Positions 1 through 7,470 of a stretch of 64,000 nt of DNA are shown one piece after another. The number at the start of each line of letters is the position of its first letter. Position 1 is the first letter of the stretch. This DNA is from G963662655 sp963665015 (GTDB taxonomy: Bacteria > Cloacimonadota > Cloacimonadia > Cloacimonadales > JAIOQZ01). The position numbers and the translations under genes were made by a program. The notes below the pieces were generated by a model. That model had not been told where the DNA came from and made no database searches. It worked only from the letters and a program-made list of their open reading frames with translations. Where the stretch lies: assembly GCA_963665015.2 (NCBI GenBank), contig CAXXSY010000003.1, forward strand, positions 930,001 through 994,000, given 5' to 3'.

Positions 1-959
1 TCCTGAGCCGGATCGCTTTCCTGCATCACGTGCGATTGGATGTTTCCCTCTGCCTCGAAGCTTCGGATGCGGTTCTCTTCGTCGAAGTTGAAGCGCATGG
101 TTTCGCTGGTGATGCGGTTGTCCTTCTCCTGGTCATCTCCTGCGCTGAACAGGATGCGGCACGAATCGATGAAGGTGGCGTGATCGAGATCGTTGTCATC
201 GAAAAACAGATGGAATTCGCGCGCGAAGCCGTCCGCCGTCTCGGTGTGAAACTCCGGATTGCCAGTAAAAATCGCCTCGTCTCTCTCCGCGTAATAGATC
301 AGAAAATCGCTCAGCGCGCGGTAGTCCTTCGACTCGGTCACGACATCGAACATGGCGACCAGTTTCTGCTGATTCTGGTAGTACTCCATCTTCTGGGAGC
401 TGATTTTAAGCGAGTCCTTGCCGGTTCGGTACACCACGGGTTTCATGATCATATAGCCGTAGCCGGTTTCCAGATCGTAGTCGATGCGACCCGCCTCGGC
501 ATGCAGACTGTCGCGCGTGTCCCACGCCTTGACGAAGCCGCTGGCTTGCACCTTGCCCATCTCGCGTAACCAATCGACGCGGTCGGCGCGTACCACCTGC
601 CTGGTGTTGTCCGAGCGCTCGACGGTCAGCCGGACGCCGCCCTGAAGCTCGAGCTTATCCACGTTGCGGTAGTAGGTCGCCTTGTCCGCGGTCAGGGTGA
701 GCGTGTCTTCCACAATCTTCACTTTTTCGATCATATAGACGATCTTCTGCTCGTCGAGGAAGCGAACGTTTCGGGCGTAAAATTCGGTGGTGCCGTAGAA
801 GAAATGGACATTGCCCTTGAGGTTGGTGACGTATTCGGTTCCCTGCTTGACCGCCAGCAGCGAATCGGCGTGGTCGAGTCGGTATGGACGCAATTCCTCT
901 TCGGCGAAGAGTGCAAGGGTCATCGCCAGGAAAAAGAGGATGAGCGTGCTCTTATTCAT
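1..959 (-). CDS. OstA/LptA-like LPS-transport protein, 3' end outside window
   Basis: Reading from an ATG at 959, the frame stays open to the window edge, so about 319 N-terminal residues are visible and the stop lies outside. The start is MNKSTLILFFLAMTLALFAE, a typical Sec signal peptide. The mature part has repeated short beta-strand units such as 'LKGNVHFFYGTTEFYARNV' and 'LTADKATYYRNVDKLELQGG', the pattern of OstA-N/LptA-type beta-jellyroll proteins that carry LPS across the periplasm. The ATG overlaps the last codons of lptC (GATGAATAA), so translation is probably coupled. The visible length already exceeds E. coli LptA (about 185 residues), which fits the longer 'OstA-like' proteins of FCB bacteria. 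It could also be the N-terminal part of a larger LptD-like protein; the missing 3' end would decide. Confidence 0.8.
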   Translation of the reverse strand, partial: MNKSTLILFFLAMTLALFAEEELRPYRLDHADSLLAVKQGTEYVTNLKGNVHFFYGTTEFYARNVRFLDEQKIVYMIEKVKIVEDTLTLTADKATYYRNVDKLELQGGVRLTVERSDNTRQVVRADRVDWLREMGKVQASGFVKAWDTRDSLHAEAGRIDYDLETGYGYMIMKPVVYRTGKDSLKISSQKMEYYQNQQKLVAMFDVVTESKDYRALSDFLIYYAERDEAIFTGNPEFHTETADGFAREFHLFFDDNDLDHATFIDSCRILFSAGDDQEKDNRITSETMRFNFDEENRIRSFEAEGNIQSHVMQESDPAQ

Positions 960-1515
960 CGGGTAGTTCTTCCTTCTCGACTTTTCCCGAGCCTGCGACG
1001 TTCACCGAGCGGAGTTCCCGGAAGCTGGTATCGGTCTGCAAGCTGTGTCCGTGGAAGATGTTCTCGCCGCGAATGATGGTGACTTTTCCTTTGGCAAATA
1101 TTGCGTCGGTGTTGCGGTTCCACACCAGGTGCTCGGTTTTGAGCGTGTCGTTTTCGTCGTTGACGATGATGACGTTGCCCTGCGCGGTCAGGATGTTTTT
1201 CACTTCGTCCATAACGGCTTCCCGGCCAGTGAGCACGGAGCGCAGGTGCCCGTCCTGGTCGAAGGATTCCACGCGAACGGTGTCCGCGTCGAGGGTGCGG
1301 CTGTTGTAGAAACGCTGGATGTGCCGCGCGTTCAGGATGTATTCGACGTTGTTGTTTTTCGTGGATACGATGCGCACGGAGTCCGATTGCTCGTCCGCGA
1401 GCCCTGGCTGTTTCTCGAAGGTGGGGGACTCGTCGCCGCCGCATCCGGTCAGGATAACCGCGAGCAGGCTACTGAGCCATAAAGCGGTCAAGAAGTGTTT
1501 GCACAGCCTCTTCAT
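952..1515 (-). CDS. lptC: LPS export ABC transporter periplasmic protein LptC
   Basis: A protein of 187 residues with a lipoprotein signal: hydrophobic stretch then 'VILTGCGGDES', a lipobox with Cys25. E. coli LptC is instead held by an uncleaved transmembrane helix; a lipidated form is common in FCB bacteria. The rest has the LptC/OstA fold signature of short beta-strands: 'IVSTKNNNVEYILNARHIQ', 'LTGREAVMDEVKNILTAQGN', 'AIFAKGKVTIIRGENIFHG'. It is expected to bridge the inner-membrane LptBFG transporter and the periplasmic LptA. It lies between kdsC and the LptA-like gene. Its start overlaps the 3' end of kdsC by 47 bases, longer than a normal coupling overlap, but the signal peptide needs this start. 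Confidence 0.88.
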   Translation of the reverse strand: MKRLCKHFLTALWLSSLLAVILTGCGGDESPTFEKQPGLADEQSDSVRIVSTKNNNVEYILNARHIQRFYNSRTLDADTVRVESFDQDGHLRSVLTGREAVMDEVKNILTAQGNVIIVNDENDTLKTEHLVWNRNTDAIFAKGKVTIIRGENIFHGHSLQTDTSFRELRSVNVAGSGKVEKEELPDE

Positions 1516-1996
1516 AGCGGTTTTGCCCTTTCAGTATCCATTCGATGAATTCACGCACGGCGCCTTTTCCGCCCTCGCGCTCGGTGACCAGATCGACCCT
1601 TGCTTTGATATCGGGGAATGCGTCCGCGGGTGTCGCGGAGATTCCGGCTTTCTCCAGCATGGGCATGTCGTTCCAGTCGTCGCCCATGACGGCTACGTTT
1701 TCCCAGGTCAGACCGAGCTTTTCTATCAATTCGTCTGCGACACGCAGCTTGTGCCGGACGCGCTGGTAGAGGTGGGTGATGCCGATGTCGTTGCAGCGTT
1801 GGGCGAGAAGCTCCGAGCGTCGTCCGGTGATCACGGCGATCTCGATGCCGAGATTCAGGACCATGCGCATGCCCAGCCCGTCTTTGGCGTTGAAATGCTT
1901 CGACTCGATCCGCTGCTCGTTGTAGATGATACTGCCGTCGGTCAATACGCCGTCGCAGTCGAGTATGATCAGTTTTATATCGCTGAGGCTCTTCAT
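1469..1996 (-). CDS. kdsC: 3-deoxy-D-manno-octulosonate 8-phosphate phosphatase KdsC
   Basis: HAD-superfamily phosphatase of 175 residues that removes phosphate from Kdo-8-phosphate in LPS inner-core synthesis. Motif I is 'LIILDCDGVLTDG' (nucleophile Asp and general-acid Asp), motif II 'AVITGRRS', the conserved Lys region is 'VRHKLRVADELI', and motif III is 'VAVMGDDWNDMPML'. The short cap and the DGVLTDG signature are typical of KdsC. I chose the ATG at 1996 because AAAGGAAAG precedes it; an upstream in-frame start at 2044 would add 16 residues that do not match the family. It is first in a minus-strand cluster with lptC and the LptA-like gene, the order found in many Gram-negative bacteria. 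Confidence 0.93.
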   Translation of the reverse strand: MKSLSDIKLIILDCDGVLTDGSIIYNEQRIESKHFNAKDGLGMRMVLNLGIEIAVITGRRSELLAQRCNDIGITHLYQRVRHKLRVADELIEKLGLTWENVAVMGDDWNDMPMLEKAGISATPADAFPDIKARVDLVTEREGGKGAVREFIEWILKGQNRYEEAVQTLLDRFMAQ

Positions 1997-2076
1997 TATG
2001 CTTTCCTTTGGCACCGATAATGCATCGGGCTTGCAGGTCGTCAATCTTTATTTCTTCTGAATACCAACTTCGAGAG

Positions 2077-2119
2077 ACCAAACATTCAGAAGAGCCTTCG
2101 GCACATTCGGAAGTTTGGT
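2077..2119. repeat. Family C palindromic repeat, copy C1
   Basis: Imperfect palindrome beginning ACCAAACATTCAGAAGAG and ending CATTCGGAAGTTTGGT around a short CCTTCGG core. The same frame (ATTCAGAAG ... CATTCGGAAG) recurs at 2195, 28756, 43307 (inverted) and 43377 with different cores and different but self-complementary outer arms. Confidence 0.8.
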
Positions 2120-2123
2120 CACC

Positions 2124-2186
2124 CGTAGCGCTCGACCTCCGGGCGAGCCTCCCTAAAATTCCCTGAGAGGATTGGGGTGAGGGTTT
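2124..2186 (+). repeat. Family B dispersed repeat, diverged copy
   Basis: Starts GTAGCGCTCGACCTCCGGGC and ends GGGTGAGGGTTT. The 5' part forms a GCTCG/CGAGC hairpin. Other copies are at about 10913, 28812 and 43543. Confidence 0.7.
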
Positions 2187-2194
2187 ACAACATC

Positions 2195-2245
2195 AAACCA
2201 ACATTCGGAAGACCTCACTTCGCTCGGACATTCGGAAGTTGGTTT
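2195..2245. repeat. Family C palindromic repeat, copy C2
   Basis: Outer arms AAACCAAC and GTTGGTTT are perfectly complementary. The conserved frame ACATTCGGAAG is on both sides and the core is CCTCACTTCGCTCGG. Confidence 0.8.
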
Positions 2246-2255
2246 TGAAAACCGG

Positions 2256-2281
2256 TTGACAGATTTTTAGCGTGGTACAGT
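2256..2281 (+). promoter_or_regulatory. Possible promoter for the ybaB operon
   Basis: A perfect TTGACA at 2256-2261 is followed by TACAGT at 2276-2281. The 14-bp spacing is short for a sigma-70 type promoter, so the -10 assignment is weak. Position, about 35 bp upstream of the ybaB start and just after the palindromes, is suitable. Confidence 0.35.
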
Positions 2282-2313
2282 CTGAATCTTCATTCTAAAA
2301 CAAGGAGAAAACG

Positions 2314-2640
2314 ATGTTCCCAGGCGGAAAGAAAGGTATGAACGACCTGATGAAGCAGGCGAAAAAGATGCAGCAGGACCTTATGAAGGCTCAGGAAGAG
2401 CTTGCCAGCAAGGAAGTTGAGGCATCCTCCGGCGGCGGCATGGTGACCGTCGTCATGAACGGAAAATACGAGATCAAGTCGCTGAAGATCGCGGAAGAAG
2501 CGGTCGATCCGGACGACATCGAGATGCTGGAAGACCTGGTAATCGCGGCGTTCCGTGAATGCGTCGAGAAGATATCGCGCAGCAGCGAAAGCGAGATGTC
2601 CAAGCTGACCGGCGGAATGAACATCCCCGGGCTGTTCTGA
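2314..2640 (+). CDS. ybaB: YbaB/EbfC nucleoid-associated protein
   Basis: A 108-residue protein of normal family length. It has an N-terminal basic helix (KKGMNDLMKQAKKMQQDL), a Glu-rich helix with 'EELASKEVEASSGGGMVTVV', and the conserved 'NGKYEIKSLKIAEEAVDPDD' followed by 'EMLEDLVIAAF'. YbaB/EbfC proteins are dimeric tweezers that bind DNA and are almost always encoded next to recR, as here (recR starts 4 bp after the stop). The start ATG has AAGGAGAAAACG upstream. A role in recombination or replication-fork processes is inferred from the recR linkage and not visible in the sequence itself. Confidence 0.95.
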   Translation: MFPGGKKGMNDLMKQAKKMQQDLMKAQEELASKEVEASSGGGMVTVVMNGKYEIKSLKIAEEAVDPDDIEMLEDLVIAAFRECVEKISRSSESEMSKLTGGMNIPGLF

Positions 2641-2644
2641 TTCC

Positions 2645-3241
2645 ATGCTCGAAGACGTTTTACAGGCCCTGATCGACAGCCTGAAGAAGCTGCCCGGAAT
2701 CGGCAGTCGGACCGCGCAGCGCATGGCGTTGCAGATGGTCTCCGGTTCGCGTGAAAACGCGCTGGAACTGGCCGACAGCATCCGGACAGCCGTCGAATCG
2801 ATCACCACATGCAGTCGCTGCAACATGCTCACGCAGAGCGACCCATGCGGCTTTTGCACCGACGTGGGACGCGACGACGGGCATCTCTGTATCGTCGAGA
2901 CGGCCGCCGACGTGCTGGCGATCGAAAGACTGCACGAGTTCAAAGGACGGTATTTCGTGCTGGGCAAACTTCTCTCGCCGATCGAGGGCATCGGCCCCGA
3001 CGAGATTCACATCCCCGGGCTGCTCGACCAGTTGAATCGATACAGACCCGAAGAGGTGATCCTGGCCCTCAATCCTTCCACCGAAGGCGAGGCGACCATG
3101 GAGTACATCGCGAGCCTGCTCAAGGATCGTGGCATCGGCATTACGCGACTCTCCACCGGAATACCCTTCGGCGGCGACCTCGAATACACCAGCCCGGTCA
3201 CGCTCAGCACCGCGTTCAAGCGCCGGTTCAGGATGGATTGA
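2645..3241 (+). CDS. recR: Recombination mediator protein RecR
   Basis: A 198-residue protein of the usual RecR length. It shows the N-terminal helix-hairpin-helix 'LKKLPGIGSRTAQRMA', a four-Cys zinc finger (C-x2-C in 'CSRC', then C-x2-C in 'CGFC'), and a Toprim domain starting 'LCIVETAADVLAIE' with 'YFVLGKLLSPIEGIGPDE'. The C-terminus carries the conserved 'TRLSTGIPFGGDLEYTS'. RecR acts with RecO/RecF to load RecA on gapped DNA. Its TGA overlaps the ATG of the riboflavin synthase gene by one base, so the genes are translationally coupled. Confidence 0.97.
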   Translation: MLEDVLQALIDSLKKLPGIGSRTAQRMALQMVSGSRENALELADSIRTAVESITTCSRCNMLTQSDPCGFCTDVGRDDGHLCIVETAADVLAIERLHEFKGRYFVLGKLLSPIEGIGPDEIHIPGLLDQLNRYRPEEVILALNPSTEGEATMEYIASLLKDRGIGITRLSTGIPFGGDLEYTSPVTLSTAFKRRFRMD

Positions 3242-3873
3242 TGTTCACCGGAATCATCGAAGAGATCGGCTCGTTACAACGCATGGAAATTCGTGGAGCC
3301 AAGCGCTATTTTACCATCGGCTGCGAGGTCGTGAACCGCGACGTGAAGCTGGGCGACAGCATCTGCTGCGACGGCGTTTGCCTGACGGTGATCCGGTTCG
3401 ACGATCGCGGTATCACCGTGGAAGCCATGCGGGAGACGCTCGAGAAGACCACCGCGAACGACTGGCGATCAGGCAGGGCGATCAACCTCGAACGCGCCAT
3501 GCCGGCGGACGGACGATTCGGTGGTCATATCGTACAGGGGCACATCGATTGCCGGGTATCGGTTTTGTCGCACGAGAAGCGTCGGGACACGAATTATCTG
3601 GAGATCGCGTTGCCGAAGGACAACAGCCTGCTAGTCGTCGCGCAGGGATCGATTGCCATCAACGGCGTCAGCCTGACTATCGCGAGACTTTCCGAAAGCT
3701 CCCTCACCGTGGCGCTGATCGGCCACACCCTCGAGATGACCAATCTGCGACTCTTGACAACGGGCGATGCGGTCAACGTCGAGTACGATATCATCGGGAA
3801 GTATATTCTTCGACAACAGGACAAACAGCGTTTCAAGATTACCGAGGAGTGGCTGGTTGAAAAAGGTTTTTAG
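3241..3873 (+). CDS. ribE: Riboflavin synthase, alpha subunit
   Basis: A 210-residue enzyme that dismutates two 6,7-dimethyl-8-ribityllumazine molecules to riboflavin. Two lumazine-binding repeats are visible. The first starts 'MFTGIIEEIGSL' and contains 'GDSICCDGVCLTV'; the second begins 'GGHIVQGHIDCRV' and contains 'GSIAINGVSLTIARL'. The N-terminal MFTGIIEE is the hallmark of the family. I placed the start at the ATG inside the recR stop (TGATG); a longer frame exists upstream but overlaps recR. The next gene begins within the last codons of this one. No FMN riboswitch is visible upstream, and the other rib genes are not in the window. Confidence 0.95.
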   Translation: MFTGIIEEIGSLQRMEIRGAKRYFTIGCEVVNRDVKLGDSICCDGVCLTVIRFDDRGITVEAMRETLEKTTANDWRSGRAINLERAMPADGRFGGHIVQGHIDCRVSVLSHEKRRDTNYLEIALPKDNSLLVVAQGSIAINGVSLTIARLSESSLTVALIGHTLEMTNLRLLTTGDAVNVEYDIIGKYILRQQDKQRFKITEEWLVEKGF

Positions 3874-5149
3874 ACTGATTCTGTTCATCGCGGTCGGGAT
3901 AATTCTCAGCCATTGCGGCAGCGAGAAAGCGCCCAGCGGCGGACCGAAGGACACGGTCAAACCGAAAATCGTGAGTGTCGATCCGGGCGAATACGAATCG
4001 ATCGCGGACGGCAACGTCGAGATCACGTTTTCCAAGCCCATCGACCGCGCAACGGTGCTGACAGGGATCCACATCTACCCCCCAATTCTGAAGAAGAAAT
4101 ACCGCTGGCCCGACGGTAACACCCTTGGCATCCGCATCTACGAAAGACTCGAAGAAAACACCAATTACTATGTCATGCTGAGCAAGAACATCAAGGGCAT
4201 GCACGGGAATCCGCTCGAAGAGGATTACCTCTACACCTTCGCCAGCGGAGAACTGCAACGACTGCGGCTCTCGGGAAACATCGAGTACGAACTGCCGAAG
4301 GACACGGACAAGCCCATCACCCTGTCGCTCTTCGACGCCGACACGGTCAACGTCTATAAGACGCAAATCACCGGCTCGAACTACGTGCTGGAAAACCTCA
4401 ACCCGGGCGGGTACATCGTCGAGTCGTTCATTGACCTATCGGGCAACGACAAGTACGACTACGGCACCGAACCCTGGTTTCGTCAGGAGTTCGAGCTGAA
4501 TGAGAGCATGACGCTCGACTGGCAGATGGCGTACGAGGACAGCCTCGCGCCGTCGCTGAAATCGGTGAAACCGCTGTCCGCGACGCAGCTTGTGGTCGAG
4601 CTCACGGAGCCGGTGCAGGAGATTGGATCGGTCCGCATCCGGACGCAGGATTCTCTCGCGGTCGAACTGCCCGTGATCGAATATAGATTTTTCGAAGACA
4701 CCCTGCACGTCCTCACCGAGGCGCAGGATACGCTCAAATACATGCTCGAAGCGCGTGGACTCCGCGATCTCAAGGACAATTTCTGCGAGATCGACTCCAT
4801 CTTCTTCGAAGGGAAAGCAAGGCCCGACACCACGGCGCCGCGCGTGATCCACACCGTTCCGCGCAACGGCACCTCGATCACGACCCGGATGCCCGAGATC
4901 CATGTGTGGTTTTCCGAGATCATCCTCACCAAGGACCTCGAGGTGAGCATGCGCTCTGCGGAGACGGGCGAGACCATCGATGTGGAGGTCGTCGAGGGCA
5001 ATTCCAGTCGATTCGTCCTCAAGCCGGTGCAGCGACTCACGAACTACAACACCTACGTTCTGACCATCGGTACGAACACCGCCGATCCCTCCGGTAACTA
5101 TATGAGGCAGCCTATGGATGTGTCGATGATCCCGGTGGTGAGGGAGTAG
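3857..5149 (+). CDS. Ig-like (Big_5/SbsA type) domain lipoprotein
   Basis: A protein of 430 residues beginning at a TTG with GAGGAG 7 bp upstream, inside the 3' end of ribE. The N-terminus is a lipoprotein signal, 'LFIAVGIILSHCGSEK', followed by 'GGPKDTVKPKIVSVDPG', a linker common in Bacteroidetes Ig-like lipoproteins. The first domain has 'VEITFSKPIDRATV', the Big_5/SbsA signature. A middle carboxypeptidase-regulatory-like or beta-sandwich region holds 'LENLNPGGYIVESFIDLSGN'. The last domain, 'DTTAPRVIHTVPRNG', is a second Big_5 repeat. The function is unknown; it is probably a periplasmic or surface structural lipoprotein. Nothing links it to riboflavin synthesis except the operon. Confidence 0.8.
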   Translation: MKKVFRLILFIAVGIILSHCGSEKAPSGGPKDTVKPKIVSVDPGEYESIADGNVEITFSKPIDRATVLTGIHIYPPILKKKYRWPDGNTLGIRIYERLEENTNYYVMLSKNIKGMHGNPLEEDYLYTFASGELQRLRLSGNIEYELPKDTDKPITLSLFDADTVNVYKTQITGSNYVLENLNPGGYIVESFIDLSGNDKYDYGTEPWFRQEFELNESMTLDWQMAYEDSLAPSLKSVKPLSATQLVVELTEPVQEIGSVRIRTQDSLAVELPVIEYRFFEDTLHVLTEAQDTLKYMLEARGLRDLKDNFCEIDSIFFEGKARPDTTAPRVIHTVPRNGTSITTRMPEIHVWFSEIILTKDLEVSMRSAETGETIDVEVVEGNSSRFVLKPVQRLTNYNTYVLTIGTNTADPSGNYMRQPMDVSMIPVVRE

Positions 5150-5166
5150 GGAAACCCCATCCCCGG

Positions 5167-5194
5167 CCCTTCCCCTTCAATTGAAGAGGAAGGG
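5167..5194. repeat. 28-bp palindrome downstream of the Ig-like lipoprotein gene
   Basis: CCCTTCC...CTTCAATTGAAG...GGAAGGG is symmetrical apart from one central-flank mismatch (C5174/A5187). It belongs to the widely dispersed 'CCCCGGCCCTTCCCCTTCAA' type of intergenic repeat and could also act as a bidirectional terminator, though no T-tract follows. Confidence 0.6.
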
Positions 5195-5218
5195 AGCAGA
5201 GAGGTGGTCGCTCTCCGT

Positions 5219-5244
5219 TGGTACGCAGGCACTCTTGCCTCAGA
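5219..5244 (+). repeat. Family A hairpin repeat, 3' truncated copy
   Basis: TACGCAGGCACTCTTGCCT matches the start of the GCAGGCA-loop-TGCCTGC hairpin, but the 3' arm stops after TGCCT, one to four bases before the probable IS left end (CTGTTGAC at 5245). Confidence 0.55.
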
Positions 5245-6710
5245 CTGTTGACAAAGATGACCGTCCATTTTCCGTGCGGGATTTACAGCACATGAAAAAG
5301 GTTGTAGATATAGCATAAAACGCTTGCCATCAGAGGGATGCGCATTATTGTTGTCTCATATTTGAGGTAAATAATGCTGAAAAAAGAAATCGATTTTCAA
5401 CCTGAGATGGAGTTCGTTAACATCGAGGATTTGGTTCCGAAGAATCACCTTCTGCGAAAAATCCAACGCCACATCGACTTTTCCTTTATCCTGAAGAATA
5501 CAGCTCATCTTTATTGCGAAGATAATGGCAGGCCCCCCGTTCATCCGATCCGATTGTTCAAAATGCTGTTGATTGGGTATCTATTTGGCATCCGTTCCGA
5601 ACGCCAGCTTGTTAAAGAGATCGAGGTAAATGTGGCTTACCGCTGGTTTTTGGGGTTTGGGCTGCTGGACAAGATACCGCACCATTCCGTATTTAGCCAG
5701 AACAGGCGCAGAAGGTTCACCGATAGCAAGGTGTTTGAGGAAATCTTTGTTGAGATTGTCCGGCAGGGGATTGCGAAAGGTCTGGTCGAGGGAAAGATAC
5801 TCTATACGGATTCGACCCACACGAAGGCAAACGCTAACAAGCAGAAGTTTAAGAAGATTGTGGTGGAAGAAGAGCCGAAAACCTATCTCAAAGAACTGGA
5901 TAAAGACATCAACGATGACCGTGAGAAAAGGGGTAAAAAACCTCTACCGCCGCGAAAAGAAGATGATCCACCCACCAAAAAGATCAAGTCCAGCACGACG
6001 GATCCGGACAGCGGATACATGGTTCGAGACGGCAAACCCAAGGGCTTTTTCTTTCTGACTCAGCGCACGGTTGATTCCAAATGTAACTTCATCACGGATG
6101 TGGATGTATTCCCTGGCAATGTCAATGATTGTATCCCTTATCTAACGCTGCTCGATCGGCAGATCGAACGGTTTGGATTCGACGTCAAAGCCGTCGGTCT
6201 TGATTCGGGATACAATACGTACTATATCTGTAAGAAGCTGCACGAACGAAAGATAATGGGAGTGATCAGCCCACGTCGAGACTCGGGTCACAAAGGACTT
6301 TTCAGAAAATGGCGGTTCGACTATGATCCCATAAACGATTACTATGTCTGCCCAAACGGGTGTATTTTAAGCTATCAAGGAACTAATCGGGATGGCAGTC
6401 AGGCGTATATATCCAACCCTGAAGACTGTCGTAAGTGTCCACTTCGAGATAAATGCACTGCGAGTAAGAAATGTCAAAGAATCGTGCATCGTCATGTCTG
6501 GCAAGACTATCGAGACGAGATAGACAGAAATCGGAAATCGTTCTGTGGAAGAGAAATCTTCAAGGGACGAAAAGAGACGATTGAGCGGAGCTTCGCCAAC
6601 GCGAAGTAACTACACGGATATCGATACGCAAGATACAGAGGATTGGAGAGAGTGAAAGAACAAGCCTACATGACCGCTATTGCCCAAAACGTGAAAAAGC
6701 TGGTCAACAG
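5245..6710 (+). mobile_element. IS1182-like insertion sequence
   Basis: One transposase gene is bracketed by CTGTTGAC at 5245-5252 and its reverse complement GTCAACAG at 6703-6710. These are short, weak candidates for terminal inverted repeats; the true ends may lie a few bases away. I could not find a convincing target duplication. The DNA is AT-richer than the flanking operons, as expected for an acquired element. Confidence 0.6.
5374..6609 (+). CDS. IS1182-family DDE transposase, cut short by a stop codon
   Basis: A 411-residue product. N-terminal 'EFVNIEDLVPKNHLLRKIQ' and 'RPPVHPIRLFKMLLIGYLFG' are the DUF772-type domain of IS1182/IS5-like transposases. The catalytic Asp residues are likely in 'ILYTDSTHTKANAN' and 'VKAVGLDSGYNT', and the Glu in 'KETIERSFANAK'. 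A Cys cluster 'CRKCPLRDKCTASKKC' precedes it. The frame hits TAA at 6607-6609 exactly where family members continue with a Glu codon; the same frame then encodes the normal C-terminal tail. One G-to-T change (GAA to TAA) would explain it. All three catalytic residues precede the stop, so residual activity cannot be excluded, but I consider the gene probably inactive. Confidence 0.88.
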   Translation: MLKKEIDFQPEMEFVNIEDLVPKNHLLRKIQRHIDFSFILKNTAHLYCEDNGRPPVHPIRLFKMLLIGYLFGIRSERQLVKEIEVNVAYRWFLGFGLLDKIPHHSVFSQNRRRRFTDSKVFEEIFVEIVRQGIAKGLVEGKILYTDSTHTKANANKQKFKKIVVEEEPKTYLKELDKDINDDREKRGKKPLPPRKEDDPPTKKIKSSTTDPDSGYMVRDGKPKGFFFLTQRTVDSKCNFITDVDVFPGNVNDCIPYLTLLDRQIERFGFDVKAVGLDSGYNTYYICKKLHERKIMGVISPRRDSGHKGLFRKWRFDYDPINDYYVCPNGCILSYQGTNRDGSQAYISNPEDCRKCPLRDKCTASKKCQRIVHRHVWQDYRDEIDRNRKSFCGREIFKGRKETIERSFANAK

Positions 6711-6771
6711 GCTTTTTCGTCTTTTTTTCGCTGGGGGCATATACGGCTTCCGATGCCCAATTTCAGCCTGA
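6610..6771 (+). pseudogene. Detached C-terminal tail of the transposase
   Basis: In the same frame as the transposase, the codons after the TAA read 'LHGYRYARYRGLERVKEQ' then 'AYMTAIAQNVKKLVNRL', the conserved IS1182-family C-terminus, ending at TGA 6769-6771. This shows that the stop at 6607 is a recent nonsense mutation and not a natural end. Confidence 0.8.
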
Positions 6772-6846
6772 AAATCGTAAAATAGAACCGCTGTATTATG
6801 ATTACAAGTGCACACGTTGCCGCAGACCATGCTTGGTCAACAGCCT

Positions 6847-7212
6847 GAGGCACCCCTGCCTGCATCTCTGCTGGAACGCAGGCACCCATGCCATATCTCT
6901 AATGGAGCGCAGGCATCCCTGCTGTATCTCTGCTGGAACGCAGACACTCCTGCCGTATCTCTAATGGAGCGCAGGCACCCCTGCCGTATCTCTGCTGGAG
7001 CGCAGGCATCCCTGCTGTATCTCTGCTGGAACGCAGACACTCCTGCCGTATCTCTAATGGAGCGCAGGCACCCCTGCCGTATCTCTGCTGGAGCGCAGGC
7101 ATCCCTGCTGTATCTCTGCTGGAACGCAGACACTCCTGCTGTATCTCTGCTGGAACGCAGACACTCCTGCTGCATCTCTTCTGGAGCGCAGGCACCCCTG
7201 CCTCATCTCTTC
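6847..7212 (+). repeat. Tandem array of eleven 31-bp hairpin repeats (family A)
   Basis: Eleven full units begin at 6872 and follow every 31 bp exactly, with a partial unit before. The consensus begins TGGARCGCAGGCAYCCCTGC and ends in YATCTCTGC or YATCTCTAA. Each unit contains an inverted repeat around a CCCC-like loop. Units 4-6 and 7-9 repeat as a trimer (93 bp), with the first two units of each trimer identical and the third differing by a few bases. Because 93 is divisible by 3, the array is open in several frames on both strands, giving false repetitive reading frames of about 31 residues per period. There are no unique spacers, so it is not a CRISPR. Confidence 0.92.
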
Positions 7213-7470
7213 TCTGTCCTAATCACCATTTTCAGTATAGAAGATTGAACACCTTAGCACATTTCATTTACTAAATCCATCTTCACGATACGGTTACAAT
7301 TTTCATGCGAATGTGTGCGTAAGATACTGTTCTACAGCGACTTGATGAAAGCGATTCAATAATGAGCCGTTCATGCGACAGGGCGACGAAAATAAATAAT
7401 TTGACAGTATTTATACGGGATCGCATAAATTCGTATTTTGTTGACGACAACCCATGAATGGTGGTTCAAG
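7213..7470 (+). other. Leader region upstream of the transporter fusion gene
   Basis: AT-rich non-coding DNA between the repeat array and the glucan locus. It contains the promoter described separately and no credible gene. Confidence 0.6.
7401..7429 (+). promoter_or_regulatory. Sigma-70-like promoter of the maltodextrin locus
   Basis: TTGACA at 7401-7406, a 17-bp spacer and CATAAA at 7424-7429, in AT-rich DNA about 40 bp before the start codon of the fusion gene. The predicted leader is therefore short. I could not identify an operator. Confidence 0.6.

Larger units (their letters stand above)
1997..2313. other. Divergent intergenic region with palindromic repeats
   Basis: This gap separates the leftward LPS genes from the rightward ybaB operon. 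It holds two family-C palindromes (2077-2119 and 2195-2245), a family-B element between them, and a possible promoter for ybaB near the right end. A partial family-C half-copy also sits at about 2053-2069. I see no credible gene. Confidence 0.75.

Noticed and set aside
2641..3241. FMN riboswitch for riboflavin synthase
   Set aside because: ribE begins inside the recR stop codon, and no RFN-type conserved element is visible upstream of the operon.
6847..7212. CRISPR array
   Set aside because: Units follow each other directly with no unique spacers, and no cas gene is nearby.
6808..7248. Long repetitive reading frames on both strands in the 31-bp array
   Set aside because: They arise because a 93-bp higher-order repeat lacks stops in several frames. 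There is no consistent ribosome site, and the same is true on the other strand.
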